From the NCBI GenBank assembly GCA_946122785.1, contig CAMGYJ010000004.1, positions 61,326,679-61,390,678 of the forward strand: a DNA stretch of 64,000 nt, read 5' to 3'. The DNA is from Linum tenue (taxonomy: Eukaryota; Streptophyta; Magnoliopsida; Malpighiales; Linaceae). Numbering within the stretch: position 1 is the first letter of the stretch; each line of letters starts with the position of its first letter. Positions 11,032 to 20,757 of the stretch are shown in pieces. The notes under the pieces were generated by a model. It was not told the DNA's origin and did no database searches. It saw only the letters and a program-made list of their open reading frames with translations. The position numbers and the translations under genes were made by a program.

Positions 11032-12079
11032 GGCTAAATTACACGTTTGGTCACACAAATTATACAAATCTTTCACGTTTGCCACCCGAATTACTTTTCT
11101 TTCTTATTCGCCACTAACTTTAAGAATCGTTTCACGGTTGGTCACCGGCCGTTACACTCTGTTAAGTTTGTCCTACGTGGCAGTCAACTATAAAGTTTGA
11201 CCGTTAACTAGATGACGTGGAAATTAAAAAAATAATTTTTTTTTCTTTCCAACTCATCATTGCACTTATTTTGTCTATATAATTTATCATATTAATAATT
11301 TATTAAATTTTATTAAATTTAATAAAATAAGCAAGTAATAATAATACGGCTTTGGCTTTGGATTTTATTAAATTTATCATATTAATAATTTATTTAATTT
11401 TATTAAATTAAAATTAAAATAAGCAAGTAATAATAATAATACGGCTTACCACTACTGCTACTGCCATTGCTAACCCATCAATATTGCTCGAGCGCCATCT
11501 CGAGAGTTTGCCGTCGTTGCTACGGCTACGAGGCTAGAACTGGCTCCACTACTCGGCATTGAGAAGAGGACGACAAGGCGATGAAGTGGTTGCAGTTGAG
11601 GCTGAATGATTAAGCGGCGCTAGCCCCTGTTCTACTGCTACTGCCATTGCTAACCCATAATAAAATAAATTTAATAAATTTTATTTTAAATTAAAATTAA
11701 AATAAGCAAGTAATAAAATTTAATAAATTATTAATATGATAAATTTAATAAAATCCAAAGCCAAAGCCGTATTATTATTACTTGCTTATTTTATTAAATT
11801 TAATAAAATTTAATAAATTATTAATATGATAAATTATATAGACAAAATAAGTGCAATGATGAGGTGGAAAGAATTTTTTTTTTTAATTTCAACGTCATCT
11901 AGTTAACGGTCAAACTTTATAGTTGACTGCCACGTAGGACAAACTTAACGGAGTGTAACGGCCGGTGACCAACCGTGAAACGATTCTTAAAGTTAGTGGC
12001 GAATAAGAAAGAAAAGTAATTCGGGTGGCAAACGTGAAAGATTTGTATAATTTGAGTGACCAAACGTGTAATTTAGCCC
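11032..12079. mobile_element. Foldback Mutator-like element with long inverted repeats
   Basis: The two arms, about 11032-11450 and 11665-12079, are inverted copies. The left starts GGCTAAATTACACGTTTGGT and the right ends with its near-exact complement. A 9-bp duplication, ATCTTTAGA, flanks the element at 11023-11031 and 12080-12088. Long terminal inverted repeats with 9-bp duplications fit the Mutator-like superfamily. The roughly 200-bp centre has no transposase; it holds a direct repeat containing CTGCTACTGCCATTGCTAAC (near 11453 and 11638). Repeats of ATAAGCAAGTAATAATAATA and GGCTTTGGCTTTGG sit on both arms. Transcribed RNA would form a very long hairpin. Confidence 0.9.
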
Positions 12080-12088
12080 ATCTTTAGA

Positions 12089-12359
12089 TATAATTTTTAA
12101 CTAAAAGCATTTACTTGGGTTGGCAATCGGGTTGATTTCAGTTAATCGAATAGAATTGGTCGATTGCTGGAACTCGAATCGATGCCTTTTTTGTAGCAAT
12201 TGGCATCAACACCATTGAGTTTAGCTGAAAAGTCGAATTTTACGGTTTTTGTGATGTTGTGGTTACTCGTGTTGAACCGAATAGCCCATTTAGTCTATTA
12301 TTTTGGTTGGTGTAACTGCAGACAGTAACACAAACCGAATCGTGAACCTAAATTAGAAC
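12089..12359 (-). mobile_element. Possible left end of a decayed hAT element
   Basis: Begins near 12115 with GGGTTGGCAATCGGGTT, typical of hAT termini, and contains CCGAATCG/CGATTC-type subterminal motifs. Together with the dead hAT transposase starting right of the retrotransposon (24961-27046, minus strand), it suggests that the 12.4-kb element inserted into the 3' part of an older hAT copy. The opposite terminus was not found, so this is inference. Confidence 0.35.
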
Positions 12360-12954
12360 TGTTGGGCATGTGACTCGGGCCTGGCCGCGTCAAGGAACGG
12401 ACGCAACTGGATGGACTCCGACATAGCAGCGCGAAGACCCCGAGCGCGACACCTCATCGTAGTCAACTACGTCCTGGCGCGAAGAGTTTGTGCGCGATGT
12501 GAGTTATAGGCGCCGAGGAAGAGCGTAGCGCAGGCAAAGCCAAGAGAGGAGGGAGGCGTAGCTTTCCTCCCCAGGAAGTGGTCACATCAAGGCCAGTGGC
12601 AAATCTCTGACACGTCCTAGGTAGGGGAATGGCCTGGACAGGGTCTAAAATCCTTAGTATGTGCCAGTGGTCACATCATTGTATCCCAATTGTCACATCT
12701 TGTATCCCCACTTGGGTCAACCACTCACCCACCACAACGAAGCCTATAAATACGGCATTTACTACGGTGGGTGAGGGGATCGCATTTTTCACCATTCTCT
12801 CTCTATAACTGTTACTTCTCTTTCTAAAAGTTCGGACTCCGGTCCTCGCTCAATTCTCTCATTCCTATCTCTCCGATCGAACTTGACGCTCGCGTTTCTT
12901 CTTGACCCAAACTCTCATCCGAACCTCACTCCTACACTCAGTTAGGTTCAAACA
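12360..12954 (+). repeat. 5' LTR
   Basis: Starts TGTTGGGCATGTGACTC and ends AGGTTCAAACA. A TATA box (TATAAATA, 12745-12752) lies in the 3' part, the expected place for the retrotransposon promoter. No base difference from the 3' LTR was found on read-through. Confidence 0.95.
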
Positions 12955-12956
12955 AT

Positions 12957-12974
12957 TGGCGCCCACCGTGGGGC
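12957..12974 (+). other. tRNA primer-binding site
   Basis: TGGCGCCCACCGTGGGGC starts two bases after the 5' LTR. TGGCGCC starts are typical of minus-strand primer sites in plant Ty3 elements. I do not assign the tRNA species. Confidence 0.8.
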
Positions 12975-13003
12975 CAAGGAGAAACGCTAAAGAAAATCCC
13001 CCG

Positions 13004-15427
13004 ATGGCAGAGCACAACCACGACCAGCCTGACCAAGCAACACCAGTCAAGGCAATGACCGACCCGAGGATGTTCGCGGAAGCCAGCAACCTCAGCGCCG
13101 TGCTCATTGAAGAAGAAGAGCCCGAACTGACGGCAAAAGAAATGAGGGATCTAGTGAGAAAGCAAAACGACGTCATAGCCGACATGCAGAAACAAATGAG
13201 CCAAGTTATCGCGCTCATGATGAGCAGGGATAGCGCGGCAGCGACCGGTGCGGTGGCGGACGCGCCTCGACGAACCTTGGCGGTAGCGCCACAACAGGCT
13301 TTAGGAGAAACGTCGGGGACGGCCCAGCCACCCCAACACGGGGCGACGGAACTCCCCGCGTGCGAAGCGCCGGGGATCGAGCCACCAGAGCGGGCAGACC
13401 TCAGCTTCTTAGAGCAACATCTGTCCCCGCAGTACCGACCCAACCCGGCAAAAAGAGTCCTTCACCAGCCGCTGAGCGCGCAGATAATGGCGGAGAACCT
13501 AACAGGAGCGACGCCCGCCCTCCCGACATACAACGGCACGACCGACCCGGAAGACCATGTAAGCACTTTTTGCCTGCGTATGCAACTCCAGACCAACTCC
13601 AACGCCGCGCTATGCAGAACCTTCCCGTCGACATTCACCGGCATATGCCTCGACTGGTACAACCGCCTCCCAAATGGAATCATCCACTCATTCGAGGAGT
13701 TCATACTCCTGTTCACAACGAAGTTTGCGTCCCAGAAACGGCGCCCGCTTCACCTCAAGGCCCTGATAGATATCAGGCAAAAGGATGGAGAAAACCTGAG
13801 AACTTTCTATGCCAGATGGTCCAGGATAGCAATGGCCGTCCGCGACCTCACCCCCGAAACAGCCGCCCATCACCTCATGGAGGCCACCAACAATATGGAG
13901 CTCAAGCGGGCGTTGGCCAAGAGACCCGTCACGCTATCGACAGAGTTGGAGATGAAGATCGAAAAGGCGATCACGTTGGAAGAAACCTTGGGGGCAGGGT
14001 CCGTCAGGCGCTTTGAGCCGGCGAAAATGCCACGAGAAGAACAGGCGCGTCGTCAGCCTCCAGCCGTGATCCCACGAGACCACTTGCTACAGATGCACAG
14101 TGGCCCGAAGCGTGCCCCTCCTCCCCCACCAGAGCAGGCGCAACGCGGCCGATCGCCGGACAGGCGCGCGCATAACGCCTACACTCCCCTTAATGACTCA
14201 ATGAGGAATGTGTTCCATGTCCTTCGCGAGAAGGGTTACAAGATCAACTGGCCTGCCCCGTTGAAATCCCAACCCTACATGCGCGATCCACATAGGCATT
14301 GTGAATTCCACAGAGCGACGGGGCACCGAACAGAAGAGTGCCGAGACCTGAGGTACGAAATAGAGGGCCTCATACAGCGAGGGCTGCTGACCGAGTTTGT
14401 TCACGTGAAAAAAGAACAAGTTGAGCACCCACAGCACCCGCCGCCGCCACCGCCCCAAGCTGAATATAACGATGACACGGGCGCATATGTAGTGCGCAAG
14501 GAAATTGGGGTGGTGACGGTCGAAGGAGACCGCCCCCAGAAGAAAACCAAACGGGAGCGCGCGATGGAGTGCGCAACCACCGACGCGCCGGCAAGGTTCA
14601 ACCTGAGCTTCGACGACGCGGAATTCCCACAAGGAACCCCATCACAGGAGCCGCTCATTATCACCGCGCTAATCTCCGCCTGCAAGACCCACCGCCTCCT
14701 GGTAGACGGAGGTAGCGCGGCTGACATCCTCTTCCAGAGTACCATTGACAAAATGGACATCGACCGGCGCCTAATCAGGCGCGCGCATGGCAACCTAGTG
14801 GGCTTCTCCGGGACTAAAGTCCCGGTCATTGGAGTGGTCACCCTCCCTGTGGTGGTCGGCGACCAGGAGCCTCGCGCCTCAAAACAGGTAGAATTCACGA
14901 TTGTCGATTGCGAATCGGCGCACAACGGCATTCTAGGCCGGCCATTCCTTGCGAAGTTCCTGGCTCTCCCATCAACCTGCCACCAGAAACTCAAGTTCCC
15001 AACACAGAGAGGAGTGGGAGAAGCCCGGGGAACGACATGGGAAGATCGCGTCGTGACTCGACAAACCAACATCGTCGACACAAGGGCGGAAGAACCCCGA
15101 CCGGAGTCGATGGATTCCGATTTTGAGGTCGCGCTAGATCCAGCTGAGCCGACCAGGAAGATACGCATTTCCACTCATGTCAGCAGTGACGCAATCGAGC
15201 CGCTCGTGGCACTGCTGAAGGAGTACAAGGAACTGTTCGCGTGGTGCACGGAAGACATGCTAGGAGTGCCCAGGGAGGTAGCCCAACATAGCCTTGCAGT
15301 GCCCGCCAACGCAGAGCCAAGGCAACAGGGGCGGAGGTCCTTCACGGGCGATAAGCTAAAGGCGATAGAAGAGGAGGTGACGCGCCTACTGGCAGCCGGG
15401 CTTATCCGACCCGTAAAATATCCAAAC
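13004..15427 (+). CDS. Retrotransposon gag-protease and start of RT (5' part of split polyprotein)
   Basis: Encodes the capsid precursor and aspartic protease. The start ATG at 13004 is the first in frame after the PBS, although the frame is open from 12902. A coiled-coil-like stretch precedes the capsid domain (about residues 205-310; GICLDWYNRLP, FARWSR-like FYARWSRIAM). A zinc-knuckle-like motif CEFHRATGHRTEEC is at about residue 432. The protease site reads LLVDGGSAADIL (about 565), the VDGGS form common in plant Tat elements rather than the usual DTG. The end enters the RT N-terminus (LLAAGLIRPV). The frame is cut at 15427 by the hAT insertion and ends in a stop at 15463 within foreign DNA, so no full polyprotein can be made from this copy. 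Confidence 0.92.
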
Positions 15428-16266
15428 TTTGGATGTGCAGCCGGGCTAACCAAACATGTCTGAATAGACTCTGCAATGTCTTTACCCTTATGACTGAAGA
15501 TTGAGCGAAAGTTAATGATTCTCTTTTGTAACTTCCAATCATCATCAATAAAATGAGCCGTAAGACACATATAATTAGTTCTCTGTAGTGAAGTCCAAGT
15601 GTCTGTAGTCAAACTGACCCTCCTAGTACCTGTAGAGCTATTCAAAAGCATCTTGAGTTTTTCCTTTTCCTCAAAATACCAATCAAAGCAATCTCTTGAA
15701 ACAGTCCACCTGGAAGGCATATTAAACCTAGGACAAGCATCTGCCATAAAAAGTTTGAATCCAAGATGCTCCACAAACTTGAATGGCAATTCATCCATAA
15801 TAATCATGCGAGCAAGAGACTTCCTTATTTTGTACTGATCAAACTTCCAGCCTGCCACACTAGCATCACCTGCACCATTTGGCGTTATACTTAACAGTTG
15901 TTGAGCAGTGTCCTTACCATTACCATTAGTTTGAGCATTACAAGCATTTGGGGGGTTCATATGCTTCTTCATGGCAGAAGTTCCGTTATTAACCGGATGC
16001 GCTGCATAATCTTTACCACAATATTTGCAGCTAGCTCTCACTTCTCCTTTTTCATTAAGGTACTTCTTAAATTGGGTCCAAACATCAGATTTCAGAGGCG
16101 GTGCCTTTCCCTTTTTCTTGACTTTTCTTGTAGCAGGCTCCTCTTGCCCTTGAGCTTGAGTGCCTTCCAAAGTCGCAGCTTCCTGTCTACCAGTTTCAGC
16201 AGGCTGGTTTGCTTGTGAAACATTCTGGGCTTGATCAACATGCTGTAAATTGTCCGACATCTGCAT
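15428..16266 (-). pseudogene. Truncated hAT transposase, N-terminal part
   Basis: Minus-strand frame starting at 16266 (or at the second ATG, 16260). It has a low-complexity Q/A/E-rich leader, a basic RKVKKKGKAPP patch, then a BED-type zinc finger (SDVWTQFKKYL, CKYCGKDYAAH, HMNPPNAC) and the conserved hAT block (FVEHLGFKLFM, TTDTWTSLQRTNYMCLTAHF). The coding sequence reaches DIAESIQTCL, then meets the element end near 15428. In intact relatives the next residues lead into the catalytic core, so roughly the C-terminal half is deleted. DNA binding may survive, but transposition activity should not. The open frame runs on into the retrotransposon to 15175 by chance. Confidence 0.88.
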
Positions 16267-17123
16267 GTTGGAGTGATGTATAAGGTATTTCGGTCATCCA
16301 TGAAAGAACAGTACCAGTTAAATAACAATAATAAACCAATACAAAGCAGTTAAAAGCACCCTGCTCATTCATGTGTTTTCACTAAAGACAAGAACAAATA
16401 AACCATTCTGTTATCTTTCCTCTCCTGTTGCCATGAGTCCCTGACCCATAACTCAAGCATTGTTTAAACGTTTATATAGTTTATTTTAATTCTATTTATA
16501 TAAACTAATAAACTATACAGAGTTACCATACCAACTCAGCATGAAGCTGCGGCCTATGAACAAGGAAGAAAGACAATGGTGGGGAATATAAGTGATAGAA
16601 TAAGAGGGCACAAGTCATAAACTCCAGGATTGCAATATTTATTTGGTTACCTTGCGTCCTTAACTTGAGTCTTGAGATGACCGGCGATAGTGAGTGACGA
16701 CTGACGACAGAAGACGGACTAATGACAACGGCGGACGGCGGCTTTATGTGTTTGCTTTCGCTTAGGATAGGCTCGAGAGGTCAGTGTTTGCTATTGACTA
16801 TGACGGCTCGACTACTATCGTAGACTCGTAGTTATTATATGTTATAATTTAATAATTTATACAAGGTAGGTAGGGCAGGCCGAAGGCCGGAAGTGATTAC
16901 TGATTGATTAGGAATACAATTATACAAGGAAATTATAGTGTACGGTCCGGTCCGGTTTTGGAGGCATTTTCTCGGTTTCGGTCTGGACCGGACCAGAGAC
17001 CGAAATTCCTCAATAAGGTGGACCAAGGCCCGGACCTAAAACGCAACGGTCCGGCTCGGCTCGGTTTTGGAGCCGGTTCGGTCCGGTTCGGTTCGGGTAG
17101 GACCGCACCATTGCACACCCCTA
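15428..17123 (-). mobile_element. hAT element inserted in the retrotransposon pol gene
   Basis: A 1.7-kb insert interrupts the RT region. It is flanked by ATCCAAAC (15420-15427) and ATCCAAAG (17124-17131), an 8-bp duplication with one mismatch. The right terminus on the minus strand reads TAGGGGTGTGCAATGG, a typical hAT end. The left end, TTTGGATGTGCA, matches it at 9 of 12 positions. Region 16930-17110 is full of GGTCCGG/CCGAACC subterminal motifs. The insert carries the N-terminal part of a transposase but lacks the catalytic and dimerisation parts, so it must have moved with help from another copy. It is younger than its young host retrotransposon. Confidence 0.9.
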
Positions 17124-17131
17124 ATCCAAAG

Positions 17132-20020
17132 TGGTTGGCAAATGTGGTATTGGTCAAGAAATCATCAGGGGCCTGGCGGATGTGCGTCGACTACACCACG
17201 ATCAACAGAGTGTGCCCAGGAGACCCTTATCCACTGCCGCGCATCGACCAACTGATCGACGCAACCGCAGATCACGAGACGTTATCCTTCCTCGACATGT
17301 TCTCCGGGTACCACCAGATCCCCATGTCAGTGGAAGACGAAGAAAAGACGTCGTTCATGACACCGTTTGGGAACTTCTGCTTTGTGGGGATGCCGTTCGG
17401 GTTAAAGAACGCGGGCGCGACATATCAGAGAATGATTGACACGGTCTTCTCGCGACAGATCGGGCGGAACATCGAGGCATATGTAGACGACCTCATCGTC
17501 AAAACGAAAGCGGGCAAGTCACACCTGCAGGACCTGCGCGAGACTTTCGAAGCTCTCCGCCAACACAGCCTTCGCCTCAACCCACTCAAGTGTGTTTTCG
17601 GAGCGGAAGCGGGGAAGTTCCTCGGGTTCATGATAACTAAGCGCGGCATAGAGGTCGACCCAAAGCAAATCACCGCAGTCCAACAGCTACGGGCGCCCCG
17701 GAACGCGCTGGAAATCCAGTCTCTAAATGGCAAAATAGCGGCGCTGGGGAGGTTCATACCGCGATCTGCCGACAAGTGCGCGCCCTTCTTCCAAACGCTC
17801 AAGAACGGGGCGCGCTTCGCATGGACTCCAGAATGCGAAGCAGCGTTCCAAGAGCTAAAGGCGTATCTTGTATCTCCCCCTGTACTAACGGCCCCCAAGC
17901 TTAATGAAAAACTCTTCTTGTATCTCGCCGTGTCAACAAGGGCCGTGAGTGCGGTGCTAATATCTCGAAGAGACGGCAGGACCGAGCGACCGGTGTATTA
18001 CACCTCGCGCACTCTTGTCAGCGCAGAAACGAGATACTCCTCGATCGAGAAGGCTGCCTTGGCGCTCGTGAGCGCGTCGCAGAAGCTACGCCCGTACTTC
18101 CAAGCGCACCAGATCACCGTCCTGACAAACCTCCCGCTAAAGAAGATTCTGACATCGATGGAAGTGTCGGGGCGCATGGTCAAATGGGCGGTCGAGCTGT
18201 CGGAGTACGACATTCAGTACGCGCCAAGACCAGCGATAAAGGCACAAATCCTCGCAGACTTCATTGCAGAGGGGGTAACCCTCGAAACGACACCGGAGGG
18301 CGTCTGGGAAGTCTATGTCGATGGAGCGGCGAGCAAACACGGCGCCGGGGCAGGGGTTGTGGTGCGCACACCTACTGGCGTGGTGCACGAGATCGCAATC
18401 AGGTTCCGAGCGTTGAAGACAAACAACGCCGCGGAATACGAGGCCATCTTGGCGGGGATGACAGCCGCTCACGACCTAGGGGCAAGAACGATACGGATAC
18501 TCTCCGACTCCTCCTTGGCAGTCAACCAGCTGAACGGCGCGTTCGACGCAAAGGAGGACGCCCTGGCACACTACATGGAACGCGTCAAAATGAGAGCGGC
18601 AACGTTCGAAGCAGTAACATATGCGCAGATCCCAAGGGAGGAGAATGCGCATGCTGACGCACTATCTAAACTGGCGACGGCCACCGACTTCGAGTCCACG
18701 CGGCTCGTGTCCGTTCAAAAGGAAGAGGAGGATACCCCTTTGGAATCAGCAGTCAACACAACACAGCTCATGACAAGCGAAGACTGGAGACACCCAATTG
18801 TGGAATACCTCCAAGATGGGACGGTGCCGGAAGACCCTAAGCAAGCTTGGGCGCTAAGGCAAAAGGCAGCTCGGTGCACACTCATCGAAGGGAACCTGTT
18901 CCGAAGATCATACTCGGGCGTCTACCTCAAATGCATCGGGCAAGAGGAGGCACAAGATTTGGTGCGCGAGCTGCATGAGGGGTTGTGCGCGATGCACGCA
19001 GGGCCACGCAGCATGGAGCGCACCATCCTCCTGCATGGCTACTACTGGCCGAGGATTAAGAAGGATACGAAGAATTACGCGGACCAATGCCACAAATGCC
19101 AAGTCAATGCGCGCCAACACCACTTGCCGGCCACCGAGCTCCAAGGCAACTTGAGCCCATGGCCTTTCGCGCAATGGGGAGTCGATCTCTTGGGCCCTTT
19201 CCCAACAGCAAAAGGGAAGCGCAAGTACATAATCGTGGCAGTGGATTACTTCACTAAGTGGATCGAGGCCGAGGCACTGGCATCCATAACGGCACAACAG
19301 GTAACGCGTTTCTTGCGCAACAACATTTTGTCACGCTTCGGGGTCCCAAATGCACTCGTCTTCGACCATGGGAAGCAGTTCGATTGCGCAGACGTGATAG
19401 ACTTTTGCGACGAGGTGGGGACCATTGCAAGATTCGCGTCGGTCGCTTACCCCCAAGCCAACGGCCAAGCAGAGTCCTCCAACAAGGCAATCCTACATGG
19501 CCTCCACACTCGCCTGAATGAGGCCAAGGGCAATTGGGCGGACGAGCTACACACGGTGCTATGGGCGCACCGCACTACATACAAAGTGGCTACAGGCGAA
19601 ACCCCCTTCGCCCTCACGTATGGCACTGACGCGGTGATCCCCATCGAGACGACAATACCGACCTACCGGATCACCGGGTACAGCGAGGAAGCAAACGACG
19701 AGGCGCGCCTACTAGAGCTCGAATTGTCGCAAGAAAGGCGCGAGTTGGCAGCCATCAGGCTAGCTGCAATGAAAGAACAGGTAGCCAAGTACCACAACGC
19801 GAAGCTGGTCCCCCGCAAGTTGATCCTGGGCGACAAAGTATTGCGGCGGAACTTCCGCCCCGACCCCAGGCACGGGAAGCTCGCCTCGACGTGGGAAGGT
19901 CCTTACTTAATTCGCGAAGTGGTGGGCGCCAACACATTCAAACTCAGCGAATTGGGGGGCAACAAGATTCCAAGAACATGGAACGCACAGAATCTAAGGA
20001 AATACCATCGTGCCGATTAA
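17132..20020 (+). CDS. Retrotransposon RT, RNase H, second RNase H and integrase (3' part of split polyprotein)
   Basis: Continuation of pol after the hAT insertion, open to the stop at 20020; the frame is in phase with the 5' part. RT motifs: WRMCVDYTTINRVC, LDMFSGYHQIPM, FCFVGMPFGLKNAGATYQR and the catalytic EAYVDDLIVK. A Ty3-type RNase H follows (RPVYYTSRTL, YSSIEKAALALV). A second, archaeal-like RNase H follows (WEVYVDGAASKHGAGAGVVV, NNAAEYEAILAG, ENAHADALSKLA), the mark of Tat elements. Integrase has the HHCC finger (about 18970-19120) and a DDE core (WGVDLLGPF, VFDHGKQF, NGQAESSNKAIL). No stop or frameshift occurs within this part. Apart from the nested hAT, the enzyme set looks functional. 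Confidence 0.94.
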   Translation, partial: WLANVVLVKKSSGAWRMCVDYTTINRVCPGDPYPLPRIDQLIDATADHETLSFLDMFSGYHQIPMSVEDEEKTSFMTPFGNFCFVGMPFGLKNAGATYQRMIDTVFSRQIGRNIEAYVDDLIVKTKAGKSHLQDLRETFEALRQHSLRLNPLKCVFGAEAGKFLGFMITKRGIEVDPKQITAVQQLRAPRNALEIQSLNGKIAALGRFIPRSADKCAPFFQTLKNGARFAWTPECEAAFQELKAYLVSPPVLTAPKLNEKLFLYLAVSTRAVSAVLISRRDGRTERPVYYTSRTLVSAETRYSSIEKAALALVSASQKLRPYFQAHQITVLTNLPLKKILTSMEVSGRMVKWAVELSEYDIQYAPRPAIKAQILADFIAEGVTLETTPEGVWEVYVDGAASKHGAGAGVVVRTPTGVVHEIAIRFRALKTNNAAEYEAILAGMTAAHDLGARTIRILSDSSLAVNQLNGAFDAKEDALAHYMERVKMRAATFEAVTYAQIPREENAHADALSKLATATDFESTRLVSVQKEEEDTPLESAVNTTQLMTSEDWRHPIVEYLQDGTVPEDPKQAWALRQKAARCTLIEGNLFRRSYSGVYLKCIGQEEAQDLVRELHEGLCAMHAGPRSMERTILLHGYYWPRIKKDTKNYADQCHKCQVNARQHHLPATELQGNLSPWPFAQWGVDLLGPFPTAKGKRKYIIVAVDYFTKWIEAEALASITAQQVTRFLRNNILSRFGVPNALVFDHGKQFDCADVIDFCDEVGTIARFASVAYPQANGQAESSNKAILHGLHTRLNEAKGNWADELHTVLWAHRTTYKVATGETPFALTYGTDAVIPIETTIPTYRITGYSEEANDEARLLELELSQERRELAAIRLAAMKEQVAKYHNAKLVPRKLILGDKVLRRNFRPDPRHGKLASTWEGPYLIREVVGANTFKLSELGGNKIPRTWNAQNLRKYHRAD

Positions 20021-20060
20021 CGTGTACCACGTTTGTAACAGCGCATTAGCGCAATAAATA

Positions 20061-20500
20061 AAAGGACATGGTTCGAAAGAACAAAAATTAGCAATAGTCC
20101 AGCACTATTCGCGCAAAAGGACATGGTTCGAAAGAACAAAAATTAGCAATAGTCCAGCACTATTCGCGCAAAAGGACATGGTTCGAAAGAACAAAAATTA
20201 GCAATAGTCCAGCACTATTCGCGCAAAAGGACATGGTTCGAAAGAACAAAAATTAGCAATAGTCCAGCACTATTCGCGCAAAAGGACATGGTTCGAAAGA
20301 ACAAAAATTAGCAATAGTCCAGCACTATTCGCGCAAAAGGACATGGTTCGAAAGAACAAAAATTAGCAATAGTCCAGCACTATTCGCGCAAAAGGACATG
20401 GTTCGAAAGAACAAAAATTAGCAATAGCCCAGCACTATTCGCGCAAAAGGACATGGTTCGAAAGAACAAAAATTAGCAATAGTCCAGCACTATGCGCGCC
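20061..20500 (+). repeat. Eight-copy 55-bp tandem array inside the retrotransposon
   Basis: Units start at 20061, 20116, 20171, 20226, 20281, 20336, 20391 and 20446, each beginning AAAGGACATGGTTCGAAAGA. Seven read as identical; copy 7 has one base change (AGCCC for AGTCC) and copy 8 diverges at its end. It lies just after the pol stop, between pol and the 3' end of the antisense gene. Tandem arrays in this position are known in Tat elements and can seed satellite DNA. Confidence 0.95.
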
Positions 20501-20757
20501 TAGTCCGAAAGAGCGAAGAGCTAACGATAACCCAACACTATCCGCGCCCACCCAGTCCGCGCACCCTCCGCGCAAGAAAACGAAACAAATGCCCATCCCC
20601 GCACGCAAAATTGTCAAGCAAATAGTTAAAGAGCAAAGAGAGAAAGGAGCAATCACAATCGAGGGTCACTTGGCATAATCATAGAAGAAGCAGTAATCTT
20701 GTTCGCAATTACACATGGATAAACAATGACAACAGCTAAGGAAAAACTGGGCGACAC

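Noticed and set aside
13360..14016. Overlapping frame inside gag
   Set aside because: A shadow of the GC-rich gag frame with no independent start context or domain.
15175..15427. Continuation of the hAT transposase frame beyond the element
   Set aside because: It reads into antisense retrotransposon sequence past the target duplication, so it is chance read-through.
20061..20500. Possible CRISPR-like array
   Set aside because: The units are contiguous 55-bp tandem repeats without unique spacers, inside a plant retrotransposon.
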